This document shows, in pieces, positions 7,925 to 16,244 of a stretch of DNA of 26,081 bases. The notes under the pieces are model-generated. The model saw nothing but the letters and a program-made list of their open reading frames with translations, had not been told where the DNA came from and made no database searches. The DNA lies in contig JAKVBZ010000076.1 of NCBI GenBank assembly GCA_022448645.1, positions 1 to 26,081 of the forward strand, read 5' to 3'. The stretch is from Pirellulaceae bacterium (GTDB taxonomy: Bacteria > Planctomycetota > Planctomycetia > Pirellulales > Pirellulaceae). Every line of letters begins with the position of its first letter. Positions within the stretch are counted from its first letter, which is position 1. Position numbers and translations under genes: made by a program.

Positions 7925-8905
7925 TCACTTCGTCACGCGTGCCAAGACTTCTTCACCACGAGCAAAGCGATTCAGATTTTCTGCAGCGAATTCCGCACGC
8001 AGGCGCGAGGTTCCGTCGGAACTACCTCCCGTGTGTGGAGTCACATATACGTCATGAAGTTTGTAGACCGGCAAGGTGACATCAGGCGGCTCCTTCGAAA
8101 AGGCATCCAAGCCTGCGCCGCCAATACGGTCATCAACCAGTGCTTGGTACAAAGCCTCTTCGTCGATCAAACCACCTCGGGCCACATTCACGACACACGC
8201 TGTAGATTTCATAAGGCCGATACGCCGAGCATCAATCAAATGATGTGTTTGGGGCGTTAAGTGCAAGTGGACGGAAATGAAATCGCTTTGGCTAATGACA
8301 TGATCCGTGTCATCGGCACCGCCCAAAAAATCGGGTTGTATTTCGTCAATAATCTCTGGGTCAATTGGCCGCACGTCAATGGCCATGATCTTCATTTCGA
8401 AAGCTTTCGCTCGTCGAGCCAGTTCTTGGCCACTATTGCCAAAGCCGATAATGCCTAACGTGCGGCCTTTGAGTTGGACCCCCGTAGGAAAAAATATTTT
8501 GCCGCTATCAAAGTTCGCACGTGCCTCGTTATACTGCGAACCAAACAGCAACATGAACATCATCGCGCTTTCTGCCAGCGCTACACTGCTCAGTTCTCCC
8601 GGGCAATGCGCTAATAACATGCCTGAGTCTAAAATGTCGTCGACAGCCACATGGTCCAGTCCGTTCGTTTGAGCCTGAACGAATTTGACGCCCGCCTGGG
8701 CCGCCACGTCAATCAACTCGGCGGAGATGTTACCGCCCAGATCGACCACGGCTTCCTTGTCAGCAAACTGGGGTCCTGTAGGTTGGTCGTGGTCAAAAAC
8801 GTCGACATCATGGACTTGACGACAGCATTCCAAGACGTCTTCGCCCCATGGATATTGCACCTCATCGACAGGATGAGGAACGAACAGAACCTTCATTCGG
8901 CGCAT
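7925..8905 (-). CDS. D-isomer-specific 2-hydroxyacid dehydrogenase
   Basis: 326 residues. The ATG at 8905 is favoured by GGAG 6 nt upstream; an ATG three codons later is also possible. The NAD-binding motif GFGNSG is at residues 144-149 and Asp167 ends the second strand of the Rossmann fold, favouring NAD(H). The catalytic triad is intact: Arg243 (NVARGG), Glu272 (FSKEPP) and His291 (VTPHTGG). The family interconverts 2-keto acids and D-2-hydroxy acids (glycerate, phosphoglycerate, lactate, formate and others). The substrate-binding N-terminal domain does not point me to a particular member. It is divergent from the SDR gene with a shared 236-bp intergenic region and is close to sugar-import genes, so a role in sugar-acid catabolism is inferred. 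Confidence 0.93.
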   Translation of the reverse strand: MRRMKVLFVPHPVDEVQYPWGEDVLECCRQVHDVDVFDHDQPTGPQFADKEAVVDLGGNISAELIDVAAQAGVKFVQAQTNGLDHVAVDDILDSGMLLAHCPGELSSVALAESAMMFMLLFGSQYNEARANFDSGKIFFPTGVQLKGRTLGIIGFGNSGQELARRAKAFEMKIMAIDVRPIDPEIIDEIQPDFLGGADDTDHVISQSDFISVHLHLTPQTHHLIDARRIGLMKSTACVVNVARGGLIDEEALYQALVDDRIGGAGLDAFSKEPPDVTLPVYKLHDVYVTPHTGGSSDGTSRLRAEFAAENLNRFARGEEVLARVTK

Positions 8906-8983
8906 GGATCACTCCAGATTGCTGGCAAACGGACAGACAGATTAATTAGTATTCTTTTCGTGGTACGACCAGTATTGTACACT

Positions 8984-8999
8984 TTGCGTGGCAACGCAA
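8984..8999. promoter_or_regulatory. Inverted repeat between divergent genes, candidate operator
   Basis: TTGCGT and ACGCAA form a perfect 6-bp inverted repeat with a 4-nt spacer (GGCA), with one more C-G pair further out. It lies 79 bp upstream of the hydroxyacid dehydrogenase start and about 140 bp upstream of the SDR start, a usual place for a repressor or activator site controlling both divergent genes. No regulator gene is in the window. Confidence 0.35.
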
Positions 9000-9141
9000 G
9001 GAAGGTAAGGCACAAACATCTTTGCCTTCCACCCGATGCCACGATTAGCTCGGCAGCGCAAGGAAAACGTCGCCTCAATAATCTAAGCTGGTCGAAACGA
9101 AATGCATTTACAGACACTTTACACTCCCACACGGCAAAACT

Positions 9142-9942
9142 ATGGCCAACTATCCAGAACTTAAAGGCAAGTCCGTTCTTGTTACGGGCGCCGGTCGCGG
9201 CATTGGGCTCGCGATCGCGCGACGATTCGTTGAGGAAGGTTCACACGTCATGCTGACGGATGTCTCGGAAGGGGAATCGGCAACCATTGTTGAGTTGGCA
9301 GCAAACTCTGCATCTCAAGCTGCCTATCACGAACTCGATGTAACTTCAGTCAAAGAGGTAGAGGCTGCCATTGCTCGGACCGTGGACCTGTTCGGCCGTC
9401 TTGACTGCGTCGTTGCCAATGCGGGGATCGGAGAGATTGCTCCGTTGATCGAAGCGACCGAAGATAGCTACGACCGACAGATGACCGTCAACGCCAAAGG
9501 TACTTTTCTGACGGCAACAGCAGCGGCCCGACAAATGTTGCGACAAGGAGACGGAGGACGCATCATCATCAATGCCAGTGGCGCCGGAAAAATGGCACCT
9601 GGCAAAGCCGTCCCTTTGGGTGTCTATGCCATGAGCAAGCATGCCGCAGTTGGCCTGACAAAACAACTCGGTATGGAACTTGCCGGTGACGGTATCTTAG
9701 TCAACTGCCTTTGCGGAGGCATTGTCGACACACCCATGTGGGACTTGATCGATCGTGGTGTCACCGAACGTAGCGGACAACCGTTGGGATCCTTCAAAAA
9801 AGAAGTGGTGGAATCGATCCCTGCTGGACGAATCCAAAATCCAGAAGACATGGCTAACGCGATCGTGTTCTTGGCAAGCGACGAGGCAAGTTACATTGCA
9901 GGCCAGACACTCAACTGTTCCGGCGGATTGTTACCTTATTGA
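9142..9942 (+). CDS. Short-chain dehydrogenase/reductase (classical SDR)
   Basis: 266 residues. The cofactor motif TGAGRGIG is at 15-22, with Asp40 at the end of the second strand suggesting NAD(H) rather than NADP(H). NAG is at 93-95, the structural Asn at 117, the catalytic Ser at 146, and Tyr162 with Lys166 complete the tetrad. The C-terminus has FLASDEASYIAGQTLNCSGG, the usual end of FabG-like SDRs. The family oxidises or reduces hydroxyl/keto groups in sugars, sugar acids, lipids and many others, so the substrate is unknown. Position between a 2-hydroxyacid dehydrogenase and a Fae-like gene next to a sugar importer suggests a carbohydrate substrate. The start ATG is clear, but I see no strong ribosome binding site. 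Confidence 0.94.
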   Translation: MANYPELKGKSVLVTGAGRGIGLAIARRFVEEGSHVMLTDVSEGESATIVELAANSASQAAYHELDVTSVKEVEAAIARTVDLFGRLDCVVANAGIGEIAPLIEATEDSYDRQMTVNAKGTFLTATAAARQMLRQGDGGRIIINASGAGKMAPGKAVPLGVYAMSKHAAVGLTKQLGMELAGDGILVNCLCGGIVDTPMWDLIDRGVTERSGQPLGSFKKEVVESIPAGRIQNPEDMANAIVFLASDEASYIAGQTLNCSGGLLPY

Positions 9943-9996
9943 GCCTCGCTCAGACGGCAGGAAGGCCGTACAAGTAGAAGTCAGTAAAGAACGAAG

Positions 9997-10032
9997 GGTT
10001 GATGCGGGATGATTTCCGGCGAACCCGCAACC
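9997..10032. terminator. Bulged GC-rich stem-loop downstream of SDR
   Basis: GGTT (9997-10000) and GCGGG (10004-10008) pair with CCCGC (10024-10028) and AACC (10029-10032), leaving a 3-nt bulge. It lies 55 nt after the SDR stop in the convergent gap. No T-tract follows. Confidence 0.3.
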
Positions 10033-10045
10033 TCTTGCAGTCGCC

Positions 10046-10062
10046 GCGCCATCCTATGGCGC
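10046..10062. terminator. Perfect 7-bp hairpin in convergent gap
   Basis: GCGCCAT (10046-10052) and ATGGCGC (10056-10062) form a perfect stem with a 3-nt loop CCT. It stands between the convergent SDR and Fae-like genes, where a bidirectional terminator would be expected, but there is no T-run, so intrinsic termination is doubtful. Confidence 0.4.
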
Positions 10063-10225
10063 ACACCGTGACCGCTCCGCCTCCGCACCGTCGATCCCGA
10101 AGAATTTGCGCGTTATCGCTGTCTCGCCCAAGATGCCGCGGGCACATCAACCAACCACTCGAAAAGTCAATTCGGCAAACAGCACAAACGACCTATACCG
10201 GCTGTGGCATGCGAACAAACCCTGG

Positions 10226-10774
10226 CTAAATTTTGCCGTCTAATCCCATTTGATAGTACTTGTGGGTAATACTATCTTGGTTTTCCAGTAACCAGTCGAT
10301 GGAGGGCTCGTTATTCATCGCTTTATGAATGGCTTGGGCCATGGCCTTGCGGTGGATATCGAACAGGGCTTTGTGGTCGAGGTTGTCGTCATCGACGACA
10401 CCCGGGTTAAGCCATACACTGCAGATGATGCCCAGATCATTGGCTTTTTCTTTGGGGATGTCACCAGCTCGGACCGCGTCGAGCACTCCGTTGGCGATGG
10501 CAGCTTGCACCGTTCCCATCAAAATATTTGTATAACGCGTTTTCTTCACGGTCACTTTGCTGACGCAAAGCGTTACAGGTCGGACCTGTATGTCGGTGTT
10601 GAGAATGGCAAACACCTTCGAATGGCCCATCGACTGGTCGCCGGTGAGAGTGGCAAGAGCGGTGCCAACGGGTCCATCTAATTCACCAATGACAACTTCA
10701 GGTTCAGCAGCGGTAAAGGGAGGGCCACCAGCCACAAGCGACTCGCCTGAACGAAAAACGATGCGATCGGACAT
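10226..10774 (-). CDS. Formaldehyde-activating enzyme (Fae) family protein, catalytic His absent
   Basis: 182 residues; ATG at 10774 with AGGAAGA about 8 nt upstream. True Fae condenses formaldehyde with tetrahydromethanopterin in the cytoplasm. The match to that family runs the whole length: GESLVAGG near the start, VIGELDGPVGTAL, RPVTLCVSKVTV around residues 85-96, VLDAVRAGDIPKEKANDLG, and HKAMNNEPSIDWLLENQD near the end. The Fae motif AHID, which carries the active-site His, is AEPE here (Glu24 at the His position), and the sequence has a two-residue Pro-rich extension in front of it. It is therefore probably a Fae paralogue of the Fae2/Fae3 type rather than a standard Fae, possibly binding or sensing a pterin or acting on another substrate. 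It stands alone on its strand, convergent with the SDR gene. Confidence 0.87.
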   Translation of the reverse strand: MSDRIVFRSGESLVAGGPPFTAAEPEVVIGELDGPVGTALATLTGDQSMGHSKVFAILNTDIQVRPVTLCVSKVTVKKTRYTNILMGTVQAAIANGVLDAVRAGDIPKEKANDLGIICSVWLNPGVVDDDNLDHKALFDIHRKAMAQAIHKAMNNEPSIDWLLENQDSITHKYYQMGLDGKI

Positions 10775-11032
10775 GAGAAATGTCTTCCTGTTGAGGTATT
10801 TGTGTATGAGTGAAAAACTAAGAACACGAATTTACCGTCAAAGTGCCGTGTTGTAAATCTACAAAGAATAAAGCCACAGCTTCAATCTGGATGATCGACG
10901 ATAGAATGGCTTGAAGTCACCAGGAAATCACGACGGAGCATCTACGTCAGAATCCACGGAGAAACGATCGTGCCCACAGGATCAAGGGGTGAGAATGGTT
11001 CGCAGCCGGCGAAATTCACTGCGGTTTATACT

Positions 11033-12535
11033 TCACGCAACAATTCCGCGGATCACTTCGGCCGGTTTGACACCGGTCAGCTTGTGATCGAGTCCACCGT
11101 AGAAATATGTCAGCTTTTCGTGATCCAATCCCATGAGATGTAGGATCGTGGCATGGAGGTCGCGGATATGATGGCGGTTTTGAGCAGCCGCGTAGCCTAA
11201 CTCATCCAGTTCGCCATAACTATGACCAGCTCTCACACCTCCACCAGCTAACCAATAGAGAAATCCTTGTGGATTGTGGTCGCGTCCCTCGTTGTTTTCA
11301 GAAACGGGCTGACGACCGAATTCACCACCGCAAATCACCAAGGTATCGTCAAGCATTCCTCGTCGTTTCAAATCCGTGATCAGCCCATGCACCGGCCGGT
11401 CAATTTCTGGAGCATGAATTCGGAGGTTTTCTTCCATGTCAGCGTGGGCATCCCAGGATTCCTGTTGATGTCCACCCCCAGTATAGATTTGCACGTAGCG
11501 AACACCACGCTCCAGTAATCGTCGAGCGATCAGGCATTGTTGGCCAAAAGGAGCCGACCCAAGCGATAGTTTTTCCGTCGGTTTGGGATCAAACAACCCG
11601 TACATCTCTTGGGTCTTATGATCTTCGGCGGAAATATCCATTGCTTCAGGTGCAGACATCTGCAGCTGGTAAGCCAACTCGTAACTGGAAATCCTAGCTG
11701 GCAATTCGGAATAACCAGGTCGTTCTTGCAGGTGCTCAGCATTAAGTTGTGCCAGCGTATCCAATTCTTTGCGCTGCATCTCCCGAGTGACTTTGGTACT
11801 GGGAGACAGATCCAGGATCGGATCGCCTTGGTTGCGAAGATGCGTTCCCTGGTAAGCTGCTGGCATGAATCCACTCGTCCAGTTGGCCGATCCCGAAATC
11901 GGACCACCACGAGGATCGAGCATCACAATGTAGCCCGGCAGGTTATTGGCTGCCGAACCTAAACCATAACCAAGCCAGGAACCTAGCGACGGATAGCCTT
12001 GAAGTACCTGTCCTGTGTTCATCTGCAGCATGCCGGATCCATGGGCGAAGGTGTCAGCATACAGGCTCTTGATGACACACAATTCGTCCATGATTTGTGA
12101 CATGTACGGAAAGGCGTCGCTACACCACAATCCAGACTCACCACAACGTTCGAACTTGCGGCGAGATGCCAAGATGGTCTTTTTCTGGACCGTGTTCCGA
12201 CGAACTTCGAGGTCAACGGTTTGACCATCTCGCTTCTGCAATTCGGGCTTGTAGTCCCACGTATCGACCGCCGAAGGTCCACCGTACTGGAAGATGAAGA
12301 TGCAACGTTTGGCTTTTCCATCGGCGTGAGCCGGACGCGGCGACAGTGGATCACTGAAGTGAGTGCGCTGAGAACTTTCCGCTGCATAACCATGCCTCGC
12401 GAAAAAGCCGTCATGATCCAACATGCCAGTCAGCGCCAAACCAGCAAAACCAGCTCCCATTTCCCAAAGAAACTCACGACGGCTACCTGTGCATCCCGCT
12501 GCAATTTGTGTGGGTTGTCTATCGACACGTAACAT
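11033..12535 (-). CDS. DUF1501 family protein with Tat signal
   Basis: 500 residues from the ATG at 12535. A longer frame from a TTG at 12598 overlaps the upstream stop but would put 21 residues before a normal-looking Tat signal, so I prefer 12535. The twin-arginine region is SRREFLWEMG (about residues 18-27), followed by the hydrophobic GAGFAGLALTGML. The body shows DUF1501 features: CIFIFQYGGPSAVDTWDYKPE, LGSWLGYGLGSAANNLPGYI, LVICGGEFGRQP and EGRDHNPQGFLYWLAGGG, then DLHATILHLMGLDHEKLTY near the C-terminus. It is a paralogue of the gene at 1682-3097 and, like it, directly follows a DUF1549/DUF1553 gene (59-nt gap with this start). It is predicted to be exported; its reaction is unknown. 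Confidence 0.93.
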   Translation of the reverse strand: MLRVDRQPTQIAAGCTGSRREFLWEMGAGFAGLALTGMLDHDGFFARHGYAAESSQRTHFSDPLSPRPAHADGKAKRCIFIFQYGGPSAVDTWDYKPELQKRDGQTVDLEVRRNTVQKKTILASRRKFERCGESGLWCSDAFPYMSQIMDELCVIKSLYADTFAHGSGMLQMNTGQVLQGYPSLGSWLGYGLGSAANNLPGYIVMLDPRGGPISGSANWTSGFMPAAYQGTHLRNQGDPILDLSPSTKVTREMQRKELDTLAQLNAEHLQERPGYSELPARISSYELAYQLQMSAPEAMDISAEDHKTQEMYGLFDPKPTEKLSLGSAPFGQQCLIARRLLERGVRYVQIYTGGGHQQESWDAHADMEENLRIHAPEIDRPVHGLITDLKRRGMLDDTLVICGGEFGRQPVSENNEGRDHNPQGFLYWLAGGGVRAGHSYGELDELGYAAAQNRHHIRDLHATILHLMGLDHEKLTYFYGGLDHKLTGVKPAEVIRGIVA

Positions 12536-12594
12536 GGTGCTACCGTGTGCAATGGGAACGGAAAAACGAGCCCCAAGCCCAATCCTTCCATGAT

Positions 12595-15500
12595 TCAATC
12601 GACGTATAGAAACTCATTTAAATTATACAGCATCTTGCAGAAAGCTTTCAACGCAAACAATTTGGTATCTTCCGACGTGGTAGATTGGCCTTCCGTTGCC
12701 TGTTGCTCGGACCACGCGTGGCTCTGCCAAGCCATGTAATTCAGAGCTATCGACTGCTCCTCAATGCGAGGCGCGCGATTCAGGGTTAATCGGTAGGCCA
12801 ATTGCACTCGTGCTTCATCACTGCCTGGAGCCTCTTCCAGCAATCGCTGGGCAAAGGCGGTCGACTGATCGTCGATGAACGTGTCATTCAACAACATCAG
12901 GGCTTGTGGTGAAACGGTGGTGGTCGCCCGTGATGGTTCGGGAGCATCTGGGCTGGGGGCATCAAACGTTTCCAAAAGCGGGACCCGCAAGGCACGCTTG
13001 ACGACCAAGTAAATACTGCGCTGCGCTTGTGCACTGACCGGAGAAGGTTTCCAACCCGCGCCTGGCTGAGATTGTGTCGACAGAACTTCTGCCGACAATG
13101 TGGGATAGATACTGGCCCCGCCAATCTTTCGATTTAACTTTCCACTGATTTGCAGCATGCTGTCCCTGATGGGTTCGGCTTCTAGGCGGCGCATGTTTTG
13201 TCGCCAAAGCAATCGGTTTTGCGGGTCAATGGTGATGGCAAGTTGTGAGTCAGGTTGTACTCGAGAAGCTTGCTGGTAAGTCGCAGAGGTCATCATCAAA
13301 CGATGGATGCGTTTCAAATGCCAATCCTTTGACACCAGATCGGATGCCAGGAAGTCGAGCAGTCGCGGGTGAGACGGCGGCTGCCCCGTCTTACCAAAGT
13401 CGCTAGGCGTTGAGACCAGGCCGACACCATAATGATAATGCCATAACCGATTGACGATAACGCGAGCGGTGAGAGGATGCTCAGGACGTGTGATCCAATC
13501 GGCTAAGGCGCGTCGTCTTCCACTGGTCGGTGAAACCTTGTGTTTTTGCAACCATTCTGGAACTTTACTAGGTACGATCGGCAAACGTTCGCCTCCGAGC
13601 ACAGAAAGTGTTATGGGTTCGACGGTCTTGGCGGTCTGTCGCGGATTACCCCGAATCAGAACGTGCGTCGGTTCCACATCAATTCCGGCTTCGCGGACCG
13701 ACAAGGCTTTCGGACGGGAGATCTTAGTTTTGGTCTCAAGTCTTTCAATCTTGCTGCGAATTTGACCACGCCTGGTGGCTTCTTCCTCTGTCAGTTCCCC
13801 GTCCACACTGGACTCCACTACGTCCGCCATCAAACCGTATTTTGCGGCAAGATAATGTCGAAGCGTTTGCTGTTCCCGCCTATTCAGTAATCGCCGAAAA
13901 ACAAGCACTTCGGCAATGTCTCCATCCAGGAACTGTGCTCCAGGCGGAATAGAAGTTGGAAAGTAACCGATGGCCATCGGATGATCATAGGACGTCGAAC
14001 CCTCTTTGTTTCCGAGCGACACGGTTGTGCCGTTCACATCCAAGTGACAATCGCGAGGATAGTCATAGCTGACGGTGGTAATGCGAAAAACGTCGGTTGA
14101 TTGGCTGTTCTTTAGCAACCCACCACCAACTTGAGCGACAAATTGTTGTTCGTGGACACCGAAACCACGATGGTTTCCACCTGTTGTACCGTCGAATGTC
14201 CACAATGAACGATAGTTGCCGTCGGAGTGAACGGAAGCCACGATGATTACGGTTAGCTGGGGGGTTGGTAGATTCCCCATGGTGGCATGTGCGTACAAAG
14301 GAGTTAACAAGCCTGTGTTCGTACCATTGAAACGTACGACAGCAGGGCTCGCTTGGCGGTCGCCGCTAGCCTCAATCCAAGTCGGTGCTTGTACCGGACG
14401 AGCACCGACGGTGGCATGATTGTCAGAACCACTTTTGTCGACCCACATTCCACTGGGCCATGCATCGACTGTCGTCCCGTCGGAAGGATGGTTACTGGGG
14501 TCGGCGTCGCCGTCCGGATCACTGGCATCCAGCCACAACACCAACCCCTCGGTGGGCACGAAATGTTGCTCGGCAGAGTGGATCAGGTCTGCTTGTGTAG
14601 GTGAACGATCGATTGGTGGCTTTTGAAACGCTTTGGCAAGTTCCACGATGCCAGGCGATGACTGTTCGGCTTGAATGCGTTGCTGAGCCACCAGCAAAAG
14701 CTCGACAAGTTCCGCTTTAGCGTCAGCGATGTCGTTTTGAATTTGCTGACGTGTTACCTGCCAATCAACTCCTGTCTGATCCTTGCGCAGTGGAGTAAAA
14801 CTCGCATCCGGGTTCAATTCCAAGTGCGTTGGTTTCCAGGGTCGACCATAAGACTGAACGTTGCGGAAAAACGCCATCATTTGATAGTAGTCATCTTGAG
14901 GTATCGGATCGAACTTGTGGTCGTGGCATCTGGCACAGCCAATGGTCAAACCAAGCATCGTGTTGCATGTCACACGTAGGATATCGTCCAATTCTTCGAA
15001 ATAGCCGACCAATAAGTCATCTGGTTCGTCGTCCCAAACACAGAGGCGATAGTATCCCGTGGCAATCAATGCATCGTCGGTGACATCATCCAACTCGTCA
15101 CCTGCCAGCTGCTCACGCAAGAAGAGGTCGTACGGCTTGTCTTGGTTGAAGGAGCGAATGACGTAATCTCTATATTGCCATGCGAGTGGTTTGTCGGAGT
15201 CTCGTTCATAACCATTGGTTTCTGCAAAGCGGACCAAGTCAAGCCAATGGCGTCCCCACCGTTCGCCATAACTTGGACTAGCGAGCAGGCGATCAAGGAG
15301 CCGCGAGTACGCATCGGGGTGTGCTTCTGCGAGGAAACGCTCTGTCGCCCCGGGCGTTGGCGGCAAGCCCCAGAGATCAAAAAATGTGCGACGTAGTAAC
15401 TCGCTAGGCGAGGCCGGTGGACTGATGGTTAACGAATGCTCGGAAAGGCGGTCGTGAATAAAAATGTCGATGGGATTCAACGTCCGCGCTGACAAATGCG

Positions 15501-15987
15501 GACCAACGGGGACCGGATGACGCTTCCTCGGCTGGAATGACCACCACTGACGATCTTGGTCAGTGATGTCCATGTTCTTGCGAACGGCTACGGTCATCGA
15601 CGAGGGATCTGCCCCTGGCCAATATGCGCCTTGCTGAATCCATTCCTTCAGAATGTCGATTTGTGTTTGGCTCAATTGCCCGTCGGGGGGCATTTCCAAG
15701 CTATCGTAATTGAGTGCTTCGACAAGCAAGCTTTCGTCCGGGCTGCCAGGAACGACTGCCGGGCCGCTTTCACCACCCGTCAAAATAGCGGCGAGCTGAT
15801 CCAAACGCAGGCCCCCTTGCTGTTGGTCCGGACCGTGGCATCGGAAACAATGCTCGGACAGCAACGGGCGCACCTTTAATTCAAAGAATTCAGCTCGAGC
15901 TTCTGTTGCTTGCGCACCAACAGTGCTCGACGCGTAAATGACGAATGCCCCGAACAAAGTAAGGAGAAACTGGCTAATCCAATGCAT
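12595..15987 (-). CDS. PSC1/DUF1549/DUF1553 protein with laminin-G-like insertion
   Basis: 1130 residues from the ATG at 15987, which has GGAGGA about 11 nt upstream and gives a normal signal peptide (residues 1-28); a GTG at 16008 is the alternative. Order of parts: PSC1 cytochrome-like domain with CFRCH (Cys47, Cys50, His51) and an MPPDG motif; DUF1549 at roughly 140-380 with a second CARCHDHKF motif; a beta-rich laminin-G/LamG_3-like domain at roughly 490-740, opening with LVLWLDASDPDG and ending with GDIAEVLVFRR; then DUF1553 from about 830 to the end, finishing NEFLYVD. It is secreted or periplasmic. The two CxxCH motifs suggest haem binding and the LamG domain suggests glycan or protein binding, but the function of the family is not established. 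It is likely co-transcribed with the downstream DUF1501 gene. Confidence 0.94.
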   Translation of the reverse strand: MHWISQFLLTLFGAFVIYASSTVGAQATEARAEFFELKVRPLLSEHCFRCHGPDQQQGGLRLDQLAAILTGGESGPAVVPGSPDESLLVEALNYDSLEMPPDGQLSQTQIDILKEWIQQGAYWPGADPSSMTVAVRKNMDITDQDRQWWSFQPRKRHPVPVGPHLSARTLNPIDIFIHDRLSEHSLTISPPASPSELLRRTFFDLWGLPPTPGATERFLAEAHPDAYSRLLDRLLASPSYGERWGRHWLDLVRFAETNGYERDSDKPLAWQYRDYVIRSFNQDKPYDLFLREQLAGDELDDVTDDALIATGYYRLCVWDDEPDDLLVGYFEELDDILRVTCNTMLGLTIGCARCHDHKFDPIPQDDYYQMMAFFRNVQSYGRPWKPTHLELNPDASFTPLRKDQTGVDWQVTRQQIQNDIADAKAELVELLLVAQQRIQAEQSSPGIVELAKAFQKPPIDRSPTQADLIHSAEQHFVPTEGLVLWLDASDPDGDADPSNHPSDGTTVDAWPSGMWVDKSGSDNHATVGARPVQAPTWIEASGDRQASPAVVRFNGTNTGLLTPLYAHATMGNLPTPQLTVIIVASVHSDGNYRSLWTFDGTTGGNHRGFGVHEQQFVAQVGGGLLKNSQSTDVFRITTVSYDYPRDCHLDVNGTTVSLGNKEGSTSYDHPMAIGYFPTSIPPGAQFLDGDIAEVLVFRRLLNRREQQTLRHYLAAKYGLMADVVESSVDGELTEEEATRRGQIRSKIERLETKTKISRPKALSVREAGIDVEPTHVLIRGNPRQTAKTVEPITLSVLGGERLPIVPSKVPEWLQKHKVSPTSGRRRALADWITRPEHPLTARVIVNRLWHYHYGVGLVSTPSDFGKTGQPPSHPRLLDFLASDLVSKDWHLKRIHRLMMTSATYQQASRVQPDSQLAITIDPQNRLLWRQNMRRLEAEPIRDSMLQISGKLNRKIGGASIYPTLSAEVLSTQSQPGAGWKPSPVSAQAQRSIYLVVKRALRVPLLETFDAPSPDAPEPSRATTTVSPQALMLLNDTFIDDQSTAFAQRLLEEAPGSDEARVQLAYRLTLNRAPRIEEQSIALNYMAWQSHAWSEQQATEGQSTTSEDTKLFALKAFCKMLYNLNEFLYVD

Positions 15988-16244
15988 CTGTCTATTTTCC
16001 TCCACCACTTACCTCATGTAAACCACGATTTCGTGTCCAGAAGTGTTCGCCGGAGTGATTTTGGTAGGCCGGTTTCAAATTTGCATTGGCTTACTTTTTT
16101 CACTTGGACCAGTAACCCTATGCGTACGTATTGACGTTGTGTTCACGCGGTTTCTCCCGAGAAATCGCAGCTTCAACTTGCGCTAGCCGGCATTACCACG
16201 GGCCGCTGGCCACCGACTGACCAGCTGGTATACTTTGACGCATC

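Noticed and set aside
7715..8260. 181-codon forward frame
   Set aside because: Most of it is antisense to the hydroxyacid dehydrogenase, whose catalytic motifs are all intact; no motifs of its own.
8651..9256. 201-codon forward frame spanning the divergent region
   Set aside because: Overlaps the starts of two well-supported genes in other frames; no recognisable domain.
12535..12598. TTG start at 12598 for the DUF1501 gene with a 4-nt overlap with the upstream stop
   Set aside because: It adds 21 residues before a standard Tat signal; the ATG at 12535 gives the usual position of the twin-arginine motif.
11033..15987. Sulfatase / polysaccharide utilisation enzymes
   Set aside because: DUF1501 shares the alkaline-phosphatase-like fold but lacks the sulfatase C/S-x-P-x-R active-site motif, and no glycoside hydrolase or lyase gene is in the window.
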